Below, in pieces: positions 48,024 to 56,688 of a stretch of DNA of 64,000 nucleotides. The first letter of the stretch is position 1. Every line of letters begins with the position of its first letter. A program made the translations under genes and the position numbers. Location of the stretch: NCBI GenBank assembly GCA_039189655.1, contig JBCCYN010000004.1, forward strand, positions 9,299-73,298. Direction: 5' to 3'. Under the pieces are notes generated by a model. That model had not been told where the DNA came from. It worked only from the letters and a program-made list of their open reading frames with translations, and made no database searches. Origin of the DNA: Acuticoccus sp039189655 (GTDB lineage Bacteria > Pseudomonadota > Alphaproteobacteria > Rhizobiales > Amorphaceae).

Positions 48024-48094
48024 CCTTGGTGCCTCCCAGGCTGTTGTTCATTGCGACCGGTCGTTGTGCGCCGGCCGTCATGTTACGGAGTTTA

Positions 48095-48159
48095 CAACGT
48101 TGAACCGCGATTGGCACGCAACTTTACAAAAGTTTGACAAGTGACAAGGTGCTCCTTGT
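48095..48159. promoter_or_regulatory. Three palindromes in the divergent regulator/transporter promoter region
   Basis: Between the regulator start (48023) and the substrate-binding protein start (48240) lie CAACGTTG (48095-48102), AACTTT-ACA-AAAGTT (48120-48134) and ACAAGG-TGCT-CCTTGT (48144-48159), each perfect. TTGACA at 48134-48139 is a consensus -35 touching the second palindrome; the third lies in the spacer and -10 zone, where no good -10 is visible, so the promoter may need an activator. TTTACAA/TTTGCA-like half-sites resemble reported ScfR/RamB sites, but that match is from memory. Confidence 0.5.
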
Positions 48160-48239
48160 TTGCACCGCCAGCCGTCCAATAGAGCAAGACAAGAAGCGGA
48201 GCCGCGCCAGGAGCTTCGCGTCCTCAGGGAGGATCAGCC

Positions 48240-49592
48240 ATGAAGAAGTTTACAAGCCCCTCGCGCCGCGGTTTCCTGAAAACCACGGCCATTGCCGGCG
48301 CCGGCCTCGCGGCCCCGACCTTTTTCGTCAAGAATGCCTGGGCGCAGGATAGTTTCTGCAATGCGCCCACGGGCTCGACGGTGACCATCGGCTTCAACGT
48401 GCCCCAAACGGGCGCCTACGCCGAGGAAGGCAAAGACGAACTGCGCGCCTATGAGCTTGCCGTAAAGCACCTCAACGGTGAGGGCGACGGCGGCATGATC
48501 AACACCATGTCGCCCAATAATTTGAAGGGCAACGGCATCCTCGGCAAGAAGGTCGAGTACGTCACCGGCGACACGCAGACGAAGGCTGACGCCGCCCGTT
48601 CATCCGCCCGCCGGATGATCGAGAAGGACGGGGTCATCATGTACTCCGGCGGCTCGTCCTCCTCGGTGGCGGTGGCCCAGCAGTCCCTCGCCCAGGAGAT
48701 GGGCGTCGTCTTCATGTGCGGCCTCACCCACGCCAACGACACCACCGGCAAGGACCGCCGCCGCTACGGTTTCCGCCACTTCTTCAACGCCTACCAGTCC
48801 GGTCTCGCACTGGGTCCGGTGCTTGCCGAATTCCTCGGTACCGAGCGTCGCGCCTACCACCTTACCGCGGACTACAACTGGGGCTGGACGCAGGAAGAAT
48901 CCATCAAGAACGCCACCGAAGGCCTCGGCTGGCAGACCGCCGCAACGGTGAAGACGCCGCTCGGCGCAGGGGACTTCTCCCAGTACATCACGCCGGTGAT
49001 GAACTCTGGGGCCGACGTCCTGATCCTCAACCACTACGGCAACGACATGGTGAACTCGCTCACCCAGGCCGTGCAGTTCGGACTGCGCGACCGCGAGGTG
49101 AACGGAAAGCCCTTCCAAGTGGTAGTGCCGCTTTACTCGCGCCTCATGGCCCAGGGCGCCGGCGAGAACGTGAAGGGTATTTTTGGCACCACCAACTGGA
49201 ATTGGTCGCTGCAGGACGCCGGCAGCCAGGCGTTCGTAAAATCCTTCGGCCAGGAGTATGGCTTCCCGCCGTCCCAGGCGGCGCAGACCTGCTACGTGCA
49301 GACGCTGCTTTATGCCAATGCTTGCGAAACCGCGGGCACCTTCAACCCGCCGGAAGTCATCCGGGCGCTGGAAGGCCTCGAGTTCGACGGCATGGGCAAC
49401 GGTCCGACGCTTTATCGCGCCGAAGACCACCAGTGCTTCAAGGACGTGCTTGTGGTGCGTGGCAACGAGAATCCCACGTCGCAGTTCGACCTTCTGGAAG
49501 TCTTCAAGGTCGTGCCGCGGGCCGAAGTCACCTACCCGGTGGACACGTTCCCGGGTGACCTCGGTCCCTATGACGTGGGAACCTGCGCGTAA
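48240..49592 (+). CDS. ABC transporter substrate-binding protein, Tat-exported (branched-chain/short-chain amide family)
   Basis: 450 residues; GGGAGG seven bases upstream. The N-terminus SPSRRGFLKTTAIAGAGLA is a twin-arginine signal. The mature protein is a type I periplasmic binding protein (IGFNVPQTGAYAEEGKDELR, VMYSGGSSSS-like loop, GADVLILNHYGNDM), resembling LivK, urea and short-chain amide binders. It is the first gene of a five-gene transporter set (SBP, two permeases, two ATPases). Divergence from the ScfR-like regulator across a palindrome-rich promoter suggests that regulator controls it. Substrate unknown; short-chain acids or amides are the contextual guess. Confidence 0.9.
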   Translation: MKKFTSPSRRGFLKTTAIAGAGLAAPTFFVKNAWAQDSFCNAPTGSTVTIGFNVPQTGAYAEEGKDELRAYELAVKHLNGEGDGGMINTMSPNNLKGNGILGKKVEYVTGDTQTKADAARSSARRMIEKDGVIMYSGGSSSSVAVAQQSLAQEMGVVFMCGLTHANDTTGKDRRRYGFRHFFNAYQSGLALGPVLAEFLGTERRAYHLTADYNWGWTQEESIKNATEGLGWQTAATVKTPLGAGDFSQYITPVMNSGADVLILNHYGNDMVNSLTQAVQFGLRDREVNGKPFQVVVPLYSRLMAQGAGENVKGIFGTTNWNWSLQDAGSQAFVKSFGQEYGFPPSQAAQTCYVQTLLYANACETAGTFNPPEVIRALEGLEFDGMGNGPTLYRAEDHQCFKDVLVVRGNENPTSQFDLLEVFKVVPRAEVTYPVDTFPGDLGPYDVGTCA

Positions 49593-49601
49593 CCAACGAC
49601 C

Positions 49602-49665
49602 GCGGGGGCACCGCGACAAGCCCCCGCCCTCATCAACGCCGCGGCGCGCTCTAACGCGCTGCGGC
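49602..49665 (+). terminator. Two tandem hairpins between the binding protein and permease genes
   Basis: GCGGGGGC (49602-49609) pairs with GCCCCCGC (49620-49627). Then GCCGCGGCGCG (49638-49648) pairs with CGCGCTGCGGC (49655-49665) through one G-T pair and a 6-nt loop. They follow the binding-protein stop directly. Such structures commonly stabilise the binding-protein message or attenuate the permease genes, giving excess binding protein. Confidence 0.6.
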
Positions 49666-49815
49666 ATCTTCGGTTTGGATGGGCATTCATCAGATGTCCG
49701 CCGGGTGACATAGACGGCCACGCCCTCATGGCCGCGGCCGCGACCGCGATGACACTGCCCTGGGCGCGTCTCTTCCGAAGCGCAGTCCGCGGGCCAGCAG
49801 CGCGAGGGGGGCGCA

Positions 49816-50841
49816 ATGGACGCCATACTGCTTCAACTCTTGAACGGCCTTGATAAGGGCGGCGCCTACGCGCTCATTGCGCTGGGCTTGACGCTCACGT
49901 TCGGTACCCTCGGCGTGGTGAACTTTGCCCACGGCGCGCTCTTCATGCTGGGCGCCTTCTGCACGGTGCTGGTGGCTCGCCTCATGAGCTTTGAAAGCAT
50001 CACCCTTGACGAGACCAAGCTCACGCCCTGGGGCACGCCGACGGAAGTGCGCACGACGTACTTGGAAATGTGGTTCGGCGATACTGGCGCAGTCTTGGTG
50101 GACTACTCCATCTTCATGTCCGTGCTCATGGTGATACCGGCGATGCTTCTCATCGGCGTCGTGATGGAACGCGGGCTCATCCGGCACTTTTACCGCCGCC
50201 CCCATGCCGAGCAGATCCTCGTCACATTCGGTCTTGCCATTGTGTTGGCCGAGCTGGTGAAAGCCGCGTTCGGCGCCAACCCGATCCCCGTCAGCGCGCC
50301 GGACGCCTTCCGAGGCTCTGCCGATGTCGGCGCGCTCTTTGGGATGCCCAATGTCATCACCTACCCGTGGTGGCGGCTTGTTTACTTGCTCTCTTCGGTC
50401 CTCATCATCGGTGCTGTGTTCGCGTTCTTGAACCTCACCACCTACGGAATGGTGGTGCGCGCGGGAATGCAGGATAGGGAAACCGTCCAGCTCCTGGGCA
50501 TCAATATCAGCCAGCGCTTCACCATTGTGTTCGGAATTGCAGCGGTGGTGGCTGGGCTTGCGGGCGCGCTCTACACGCCCATCCTACCGCCGAACTACCA
50601 CATCGGGATGGATTTTCTTGTCCTTTCCTTCGTGGTGGTCGTGGTCGGCGGCATGGGTTCGTTACCCGGAGCCGTTGCGGCGGGTTTCTTGCTGGGGATC
50701 CTGCAGTCCTTTGCTTCACTGACGGAGGTCAAAGCCGTCATCCCAGGTATTGACCAGATCATCATCTATCTTGTGGCAGTGGTGGTGCTGCTGGCGCGGC
50801 CACGCGGGCTCCTTGGCCGCAAGGGCGTGATGGAGAGCTGA
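49816..50841 (+). CDS. Branched-chain-type ABC transporter permease, LivH family
   Basis: 341 residues with about eight to nine transmembrane helices. The start NGLDKGGAYALIALGLTLTFGTLGVVNFAHGALFMLG (quoted in part) is the LivH/UrtB signature, and the EAA-like coupling region is GINISQRFTIVFGIAAVVAG. The C-terminus has VVVVGGMGSLPGAVAAGFLL and LLARPRGLLGRKG, both typical. An extra loop at about 57-80 (ETKLTPWGTPTEVRTTYLEM) is longer than in LivH of enterics. GAGGGGGG precedes the ATG. It is followed after 3 bp by the LivM-type gene. Confidence 0.9.
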   Translation: MDAILLQLLNGLDKGGAYALIALGLTLTFGTLGVVNFAHGALFMLGAFCTVLVARLMSFESITLDETKLTPWGTPTEVRTTYLEMWFGDTGAVLVDYSIFMSVLMVIPAMLLIGVVMERGLIRHFYRRPHAEQILVTFGLAIVLAELVKAAFGANPIPVSAPDAFRGSADVGALFGMPNVITYPWWRLVYLLSSVLIIGAVFAFLNLTTYGMVVRAGMQDRETVQLLGINISQRFTIVFGIAAVVAGLAGALYTPILPPNYHIGMDFLVLSFVVVVVGGMGSLPGAVAAGFLLGILQSFASLTEVKAVIPGIDQIIIYLVAVVVLLARPRGLLGRKGVMES

Positions 50842-50844
50842 CCC

Positions 50845-52101
50845 ATGGACACGACACCCACCCGAAACGCCCCCCATACGCCCACCGACAAAGAAGGCAC
50901 CGGCAAGCCGCCCGAAGATCAGCGCTCGGCCTTTTATCGGACCAGCGGCCCGGTCCCGACCCAACTCCCCCCCATGGGACCGGAAATGGCGCCCATGTGG
51001 CCGCCCAAGCGCGACATCATCATGACGGTTTTGTTCGGGATCGCGGTCTTCGCCATGCCCATTTGGCTAGAACCGTTCGGGGCGAACTACCCCGACCTGA
51101 TGCAGCGCTTTGCAATCTTCGGGATCTTTGCCATCTGCTTCAACATATTGTTCGGGCTGACCGGCTAACTCTCCTTCGGCCACGCCGCATTTTTAGGCGT
51201 GGGCTCCTACGCGGCGGTCTGGTCCTTCAAGCTTCTATCTCTCAACATCATCCCGGCAATCATCTTTTCCACCTTGATCGCCGGTCTGTTGGCCCTCGCC
51301 ATCGGGTACATTTCGCTCCGGCGCACGGGAATTTACTTCTCTATCCTAACCCTCGCCTTCGCGCAGATGTGCTACAACCTCGCCTACTCGGTGCTGACAC
51401 CCATCACCAACGGTGAGACCGGGCTGCGCGTTCTCAGCAATGATCCCCGCGTGATCGACGCCGTGGTGCTCGGCACCAACGAAGTTGCCGTGCCGCGCGC
51501 TGATATCTTCGGCTTTACCATGACGGGCCTCACGGGTTTTTACACCTGTGCGGTGTGTTTGATGGTGGCCTTCATCGTTGCGCTGCGGATTACCCGATCC
51601 CCATTCGGCATGATGCTTCGCGGCATCAAGTCGAACCAAACCCGCATGAATTATATCGGCTTCAACACTCGTCCCTATACTTTGGTCGCCTTTGTGATCT
51701 CTGGCATGTACGCCGGACTCGCCGGTGGCCTTCTGGCGGTGGTGGACCCCTTGGCGGGCGCTGAACGGATGCAGTGGACCGCCTCGGGCGAGGTGGTGCT
51801 GATGACCATTTTGGGCGGCGCGGGCACACTCATCGGCCCGTTCATCGGCGCCGTCATCATCAAATACTTTGAAAACATCTTCTCAGCCCTCGGCGAGAGC
51901 ACCATCCTGGAGGCATTCGCCTTCATTCCCGATGGCTTGCGCGAGGTCGCGGTCGTGGTCGTCTCCCCGTTCGTGGGCGATGGTTGGCACCTGACACTCG
52001 GTGTCTTGTTCATGCTGGTGGTGATCTTCCTGCCGGGCGGTCTCATCGAAGGTTTCCGCCGAATAGGGCGATTGTTCCGCGGCAGCAGGAAGGGGGGCTG
52101 A
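50845..52101 (+). pseudogene. LivM-family permease gene interrupted by an in-frame TAA
   Basis: The frame from ATG 50845 to 52101 would encode 418 residues but has TAA at 51166-51168 (codon 108). Upstream it encodes a Pro-rich N-terminus and the first helices ending FNILFGLTG; directly after the stop it continues LSFGHAAFLGVGSYAAV. In LivM/UrtC proteins this stretch normally reads G-x-T-G-Q-L-S-F-G-H-A, so the stop replaces the conserved Gln, as expected from CAA to TAA. The rest is intact (GVGSYAAV, LTLAFAQMCYNL, VVDPLAGAERMQWTASGEVV, LPGGLIEGFRR) with no other damage. A GTG at 51199 could restart translation but would lose the first helices. Recent mutation or sequencing error. Confidence 0.85.
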
Positions 52102-52104
52102 ACA

Positions 52105-52866
52105 ATGGTTGAGAATGCGGTCCTCCACGTTGCGGACGTCCAAAAGTCTTTCGCTGGCCTCAAGGCACTCTCCGACATCGACCTCCAAATCGAGGAAGGC
52201 AAAACCCACGCGATCATCGGCCCCAACGGCGCGGGCAAGTCGACGCTGCTCAATGTCTGCGTTGGCCGGATCCCACCCGATCAGGGCGCCGTGATCTTCC
52301 ACGGTGAAGTCATCACCGGGAAGCGCCCGTTCGAGATCAACCAGATGGGGATCGCCCGCGTCTTTCAGACCCCGGAGATCTTTGCCGACCTCACGCTTTT
52401 GCAAAACGTGATGGCTCCGGCGTACGCGAAGCGCGACGGCCCGATGCGGATGAATTTTCTCAAGGGCCTCGACGATGACAAAGATATCCGGGTCGAAGCG
52501 GAAAGCATCCTTGCCGATCTGGGTCTTGGCCACCAGCGCCACGCCGACGCCGACGCCCTTTCCCGCGGCGACAAGCGCCGCCTGGAACTCGCCATGTGTC
52601 TGGTGCAGCACCCAAAACTACTCCTGCTTGACGAACCCACGGCGGGGATGAGCCGGCTCGACACCAACCGCACCATCGACCTCCTGCAGACCATCAAGGA
52701 GCGGGGGATGACCAAGGTCATCATCGAGCACGATATGCACGTCGTCTTCTCGCTCGCCGACAAGGTTTCCGTGCTCGCCCAGGGTCGCATCATCGCCGAG
52801 GGCACGCCCGACGAGGTGCGCGCCGATCCCCGGGTGCAGGAAGCTTATCTTGGAGGAGCGCACTGA
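52105..52866 (+). CDS. Branched-chain-type ABC transporter ATPase, LivG/UrtD family
   Basis: 253 residues. Walker A is GPNGAGKST, the Q loop is in GIARVFQTPEIFADLT, Walker B is LLLLDEPTAGM and the H loop is VIIEHDMHVVF. The ABC signature is LSRGDKRRLELAM, with Arg and Asp replacing the usual second Gly and following residue, a form seen in this subfamily. It energises transport with the LivF-type partner. Starts 3 bp after the interrupted permease and overlaps the next gene by one base (TGATG). Confidence 0.92.
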   Translation: MVENAVLHVADVQKSFAGLKALSDIDLQIEEGKTHAIIGPNGAGKSTLLNVCVGRIPPDQGAVIFHGEVITGKRPFEINQMGIARVFQTPEIFADLTLLQNVMAPAYAKRDGPMRMNFLKGLDDDKDIRVEAESILADLGLGHQRHADADALSRGDKRRLELAMCLVQHPKLLLLDEPTAGMSRLDTNRTIDLLQTIKERGMTKVIIEHDMHVVFSLADKVSVLAQGRIIAEGTPDEVRADPRVQEAYLGGAH

Positions 52867-53630
52867 TGGCCGCCACGGATACCAGCGTTCAGTCCGTCCC
52901 CGGCGTCGCCCCGCCCGCGGCCAGCGATGCGTACTTCTCGTGCGAAGATGTCCATGCCTACTACGGCGAGAGCTACATCGTGCAGGGCATCTCCTTCCAC
53001 GTCCGCGAAGGCGAAGTCATTGCGCTTCTGGGCCGCAACGGCGCCGGAAAAACCTCCACCTTGCGCACCATCGCGCGCGCCGACGCACCGCAATTGCGGC
53101 GCGGCAGGATTACCCTCGGCGGCGCGGCGCTGCACAAGATGGCTGCCTTCGAGGCGGCCGCATCCGGCGTCCAACTGGTGCCGGAAGACCGCCGCATCAT
53201 CCCCGGCCTCACGGTGGAAGAGAACCTCAAACTCAGCCAGATCGCCCCGCCCATCGGGTGGCCCATCGAGAAGGTTTACGAGCGATTTCCGCGTCTTGCG
53301 GAGCGCCGCCGCCAGGAAGCTGTGACCCTTTCGGGCGGTGAACAACAAATGCTTGCCGTCGCCCGTGCCCTTTGCCGCGAGTTAAAACTTCTGCTCCTCG
53401 ACGAGCCCTATGAGGGTCTTGCGCCGGTTATCGTGCAGGAGATCGAGAGCATCGTTGGCGAAATCAAAGAGCTCGGGATCACCACCATCATGGTGGAGCA
53501 GAACGCCATCGCCGCACTGCATCTGGCCGACCGGGCCATCATCATGGACATGGGCGAAATCGTTTTCGAGGGCTCCGCCCAAAGTGTTCTTGATGACAAG
53601 AAGCTGCGCGAGGACTACCTCGCGGTTTAG
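52866..53630 (+). CDS. Branched-chain-type ABC transporter ATPase, LivF family
   Basis: 254 residues. After a 20-residue extension: VHAYYGESYIVQGISFHV, Walker A GRNGAGKTSTLR, Q loop GVQLVPEDRRIIPGLTV, intact signature TLSGGEQQMLAVARAL, Walker B LLLLDEPYEGLAP and H loop MVEQNAIAAL. It forms a heterodimer with the LivG-type ATPase. It is the last gene of the transporter operon. Confidence 0.92.
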   Translation: MAATDTSVQSVPGVAPPAASDAYFSCEDVHAYYGESYIVQGISFHVREGEVIALLGRNGAGKTSTLRTIARADAPQLRRGRITLGGAALHKMAAFEAAASGVQLVPEDRRIIPGLTVEENLKLSQIAPPIGWPIEKVYERFPRLAERRRQEAVTLSGGEQQMLAVARALCRELKLLLLDEPYEGLAPVIVQEIESIVGEIKELGITTIMVEQNAIAALHLADRAIIMDMGEIVFEGSAQSVLDDKKLREDYLAV

Positions 53631-53677
53631 GGCTTCGGCCAGAATTTCTGGGTGATTTAGACTGCAACTCCGGCTCG

Positions 53678-53695
53678 TTTTACTTTTTTGTAAAA
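53678..53695. promoter_or_regulatory. AT-rich palindrome upstream of the fasciclin gene
   Basis: TTTTAC-TTTTTT-GTAAAA is a perfect 6-bp inverted repeat with a T6 centre, in an AT-rich patch between the transporter operon and the fasciclin gene. It could be an operator or a weak terminator; its low GC makes a protein site more likely. Confidence 0.35.
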
Positions 53696-53810
53696 ATTAC
53701 TGTTTTGTCATTATTCGCCCAAGAGTCATCCAAGGCGTTTTTCCTCGCGTAGTGGCCAATGTTCGACCGGGAGCCCGGACGATCGTCACAAACCGTGAGG
53801 GAGAAACTCA

Positions 53811-54317
53811 ATGAAAACCTTTGCTCGCCGTGTCGCAATGGCCGCCGCCGTGGTCGCCCCGTTCGCGTTTGCCGTGTCCTCGGACGCCAAAGCGGCATCC
53901 ATTGTGGAGACGGCCCAAAGCGCCGGCCAGTTCGACACGCTGCTTGCGGCTGCCAAGGCGGCCGGTCTTGCCGATGCCCTTGCCACCGGCGGCCCGTTCA
54001 CGGTGTTTGCACCGACCGATGAAGCCTTCGCGGCGCTCCCCGACGGCACCGTCGACAACCTGCTGAAGCCGGAAAACCGCGACCAGCTCGCCGCGATCCT
54101 CAGCTACCATGTGCTGCCGCGGAAACTCACGTCCAACATGCTTCCGGGCCGCAGTATCCATGTGCGCACCATCAAGTCCGGCGGTGATCGCACGCTGCGC
54201 GTAACCAAGTCCGGCGGCGCCGTTACGGTGGACGATGCCACGGTGGTCGCCGCCGACATTGGTGCCGACAACGGTGTGATCCACGTCATCGACGCAGTGA
54301 TGCTCCCCTCAAACTAA
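53811..54317 (+). CDS. Secreted fasciclin-domain protein
   Basis: 168 residues, AGGGAG before the ATG. A signal peptide (residues 1-28, RRVAMAAAVVAPFAFAVSSD in part) precedes a single FAS1 domain with the H1 box GPFTVFAPTDEAFAALP, the YHVLP stretch with its conserved His and the closing H2 box GVIHVIDAVMLP. FAS1 proteins act in adhesion or as surface or periplasmic binding proteins. Monocistronic, with a strong hairpin 6 bp after the stop. Confidence 0.93.
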   Translation: MKTFARRVAMAAAVVAPFAFAVSSDAKAASIVETAQSAGQFDTLLAAAKAAGLADALATGGPFTVFAPTDEAFAALPDGTVDNLLKPENRDQLAAILSYHVLPRKLTSNMLPGRSIHVRTIKSGGDRTLRVTKSGGAVTVDDATVVAADIGADNGVIHVIDAVMLPSN

Positions 54318-54323
54318 GGTTTT

Positions 54324-54361
54324 GGAGCGCGTTTCCCCTTGCCGCCCATGAAACGCGCTCC
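54324..54361 (+). terminator. Strong hairpin after the fasciclin gene
   Basis: GGAGCGCGTTTC (54324-54335) is the exact complement of GAAACGCGCTCC (54350-54361), a 12-bp perfect stem with a 14-nt loop. The next bases ATTCCCGTT contain no T run, so termination may be partial. Confidence 0.6.
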
Positions 54362-54464
54362 ATTCCCGTTGCCGCCAGTGGCACGGCGCTCACCAAGACT
54401 TCTACCTGTAGGATCTTGTAACACTCGCCCCTAAGACGCACGTGTAGGGTAGGACGCGAGACCA

Positions 54465-55586
54465 GTGGCACGGTGCAGCTGGCGGACAAAGGGCGCGCCG
54501 CTATTGACTGCTGTCGTCGATCCTTCCGCGGATTTTGAAAGCACCGGCAAAGCCATCGAGCCCGGCTTCTACGACGATCGTTGGTTCGAAGACATCGTGC
54601 GCTGGGTATGCCCGACGCCGGACGTGCGCCGCGACATCGTTCGCGTCATGGTTCGCGACTTCAGCGATGGCCTAGAAGTCCGGTCGCGGCTCTCCCGCGG
54701 CCCTCGCCTCTTCGTCTCCAACCATCAGATGGCGAGCGACGTCATCTACTTTTCGGTGCTTGTGGCTGGCCTGTCACACCAGCGGGCCGAGCTTGCGACG
54801 TGGGTCGGGCACTACGATCTCGACGCCGGCCAAATGAACCGCTGGATGCACACGCGGCCCGAGGGCTCGGACCGCACCGTTGCCTCCACCATCAGACCTC
54901 GCATGGTCGACCCCCGCGAGCCGCGGGAGGTTAAAGGCGTCGCTCACAGCATGGCGGGGCAAATGCGGCGGGTGCATGGGACGTTCGGATGCCTTTGTGT
55001 CGCCGGCCAGACCGAGCGCTATGAAGGCGAGCCCATGGACCGCACCGGCGGCGCGTTCCTCGATGCAGCGCTGGCCCACGATATCCCAATCACGCCAGCG
55101 CGGTTCAACTGGGGCTCCACCGATACCCCGGGCACCCGCAATATGTGGTCTAAGCACCTTGCCAAACAGCGCTACGTCGTGGGCGAAGATATCACTCCGG
55201 ACGATCTCAAGACCTTGTCGCGCCCCCAGCAGCGCAGCTTGGTAACGGACGCCATCAACGCCCTCGTGCTGCCTCGTCCGGCGGATCATTTCGCGAAATC
55301 GCGCCCACGCGAAAACCGCATTCGTTGGCTGTCCGACACCGTGGGAATGGGCCTTACCAAGGCGATCTTCCTCGACGGGCTCTACCGCACGCCGTTTCAA
55401 ACGCTCACCGACGAGGGTCGGCAACTCGTGATTTGGTCGGCCGTTCCCGAAGCCGGCGACCGAGCGAAAGCCGACGAGTGGCTCTATCAATTCGCGCGTT
55501 GGCTCTCGGACGGTTTTGGGCCCGCGCGTGTTGACCTGTCGCCGCACTATCCCGAGCTGGCGACGACGCTTTCACGGAGACCCTGA
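54465..55586 (+). CDS. Putative acyltransferase-like protein of unknown role
   Basis: 373 residues from GTG 54465 (AGGA ten bases upstream); a TTG at 54504 with AAAGGG is an alternative. No signal peptide or transmembrane helix. The stretch RLFVSNHQMASDVIYF has an H-x4-D pair (H87, D92) placed after a hydrophobic strand as in PlsC-type glycerolipid acyltransferases, and TFGCLCVAGQTERYEGEP could be the second substrate box, but the match is weak. The last third (RWLSDTVGMGLTKAIFLDGL) has no recognised motif. It lies 5 bp upstream of the dipeptidase gene, suggesting co-transcription. Confidence 0.5.
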   Translation: MARCSWRTKGAPLLTAVVDPSADFESTGKAIEPGFYDDRWFEDIVRWVCPTPDVRRDIVRVMVRDFSDGLEVRSRLSRGPRLFVSNHQMASDVIYFSVLVAGLSHQRAELATWVGHYDLDAGQMNRWMHTRPEGSDRTVASTIRPRMVDPREPREVKGVAHSMAGQMRRVHGTFGCLCVAGQTERYEGEPMDRTGGAFLDAALAHDIPITPARFNWGSTDTPGTRNMWSKHLAKQRYVVGEDITPDDLKTLSRPQQRSLVTDAINALVLPRPADHFAKSRPRENRIRWLSDTVGMGLTKAIFLDGLYRTPFQTLTDEGRQLVIWSAVPEAGDRAKADEWLYQFARWLSDGFGPARVDLSPHYPELATTLSRRP

Positions 55587-55591
55587 ACTCC

Positions 55592-56653
55592 ATGTCTCTG
55601 CCCCGCGAGCCCTTGATCTTCGACGGCCACAACGATCAGCTTTCGCTCCTTGCCACTTTGGGCCGATCCGGTGCGCCAAAGACATTCCGCGACAACCCGA
55701 AGGCCGCCATCGATGCGGCGCGCGCTGCTTTGGGCGGTTTCGGAGGTGGCTTTTTTGCGGTCTGGGTCCCGTCGGAAGGTATCGAAATCTCCAACTACGC
55801 ACACATGGCGGAGGCGCCGTTCAGCATTCCGCTACCGCCGGAAGTGCCCCACACGGTGGCGGCCGACGCCGCGCTCACCCAAATCGCCATTTTGATCGAT
55901 CTGGAAAGCGAAGGCTTCGTTCGGGTTTGCCGCACCGCCGCCGAGATCAGGTCGGCCCTTTCAAAGGGGGAGCTTGCGGCGGTCCTCCACATGGAGGGCG
56001 CTGAAGCGGTCGGCCCGGACCTTGCGGCATTGGAGGTGTTTTATGCCGCGGGCCTTCGCTCGCTGGGCCCGGTCTGGTCCCGTCCGAACATTTTTGGGCA
56101 CGGCGTCCCGTTTCGTTTTCCCGCGTCGCCCGATACGGGTCCCGGCCTCACCGACCTCGGGCTCCTCCTCGTAGAACGATGCAACGCCCTTGGGATCATG
56201 GTCGACCTGTCGCACCTCAACGAGGCCGGGTTCTGGGACATCGCGCGGATCTCCAAACACCCCCTCGTTGCCACCCACTCCAACGCCCATGCCCTTTGTG
56301 CGTCGGCGCGAAATCTTACCGACGTCCAGCTCGACGCCATTGCAGCGTCCGGTGGCGTGGTGGGGATCAACTTTGCCACCGCGTTCCTGCGCCAGGACGG
56401 GCGCATGATGAGCGATGTGCCGGTGGAGCGCATACTCGACCATGCCGAGTATCTTATGGATAAATTGGGCGAGGACGGGGTCGCGCTCGGTTCCGACTAT
56501 GACGGGGCGGTGGTGCCGGCAGCGTTACGCGGCGTTGAAGGTCTGCCGCGGCTGCGAAAAGCGATGGAAGACCGGGGCTACAGCGCAAAGCTCATGGGGA
56601 AGATCTGTCACGGAAATTGGCTGAACGTCCTCGAGCGCACCTGGGGCGCTTGA
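55592..56653 (+). CDS. Membrane dipeptidase family protein (M19, renal dipeptidase-like)
   Basis: 353 residues. This zinc dipeptidase family hydrolyses L-L and L-D dipeptides. Metal ligands are visible: H13 and D15 in FDGHNDQL, bridging E135 in VLHMEGAEAV, the His of VDLSHLNEAGFWDI and of LVATHSNAHAL, and the Asp in LGSDYDGAVVP. No signal peptide, so a cytoplasmic location is likely despite the family name. Its ability to release D-amino acids could feed the D-glutamate genes 6 kb away, but that link is speculative. Confidence 0.9.
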   Translation: MSLPREPLIFDGHNDQLSLLATLGRSGAPKTFRDNPKAAIDAARAALGGFGGGFFAVWVPSEGIEISNYAHMAEAPFSIPLPPEVPHTVAADAALTQIAILIDLESEGFVRVCRTAAEIRSALSKGELAAVLHMEGAEAVGPDLAALEVFYAAGLRSLGPVWSRPNIFGHGVPFRFPASPDTGPGLTDLGLLLVERCNALGIMVDLSHLNEAGFWDIARISKHPLVATHSNAHALCASARNLTDVQLDAIAASGGVVGINFATAFLRQDGRMMSDVPVERILDHAEYLMDKLGEDGVALGSDYDGAVVPAALRGVEGLPRLRKAMEDRGYSAKLMGKICHGNWLNVLERTWGA

Positions 56654-56688
56654 GCGCAGGCGACCTGCGCCTGGCGGACCGGCCGCGC

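Noticed and set aside
51160..51175. Programmed stop-codon readthrough in the LivM-type gene
   Set aside because: TAA followed by CTC is not a known strong readthrough context, and the conserved Gln at the site is explained by one C-to-T change.
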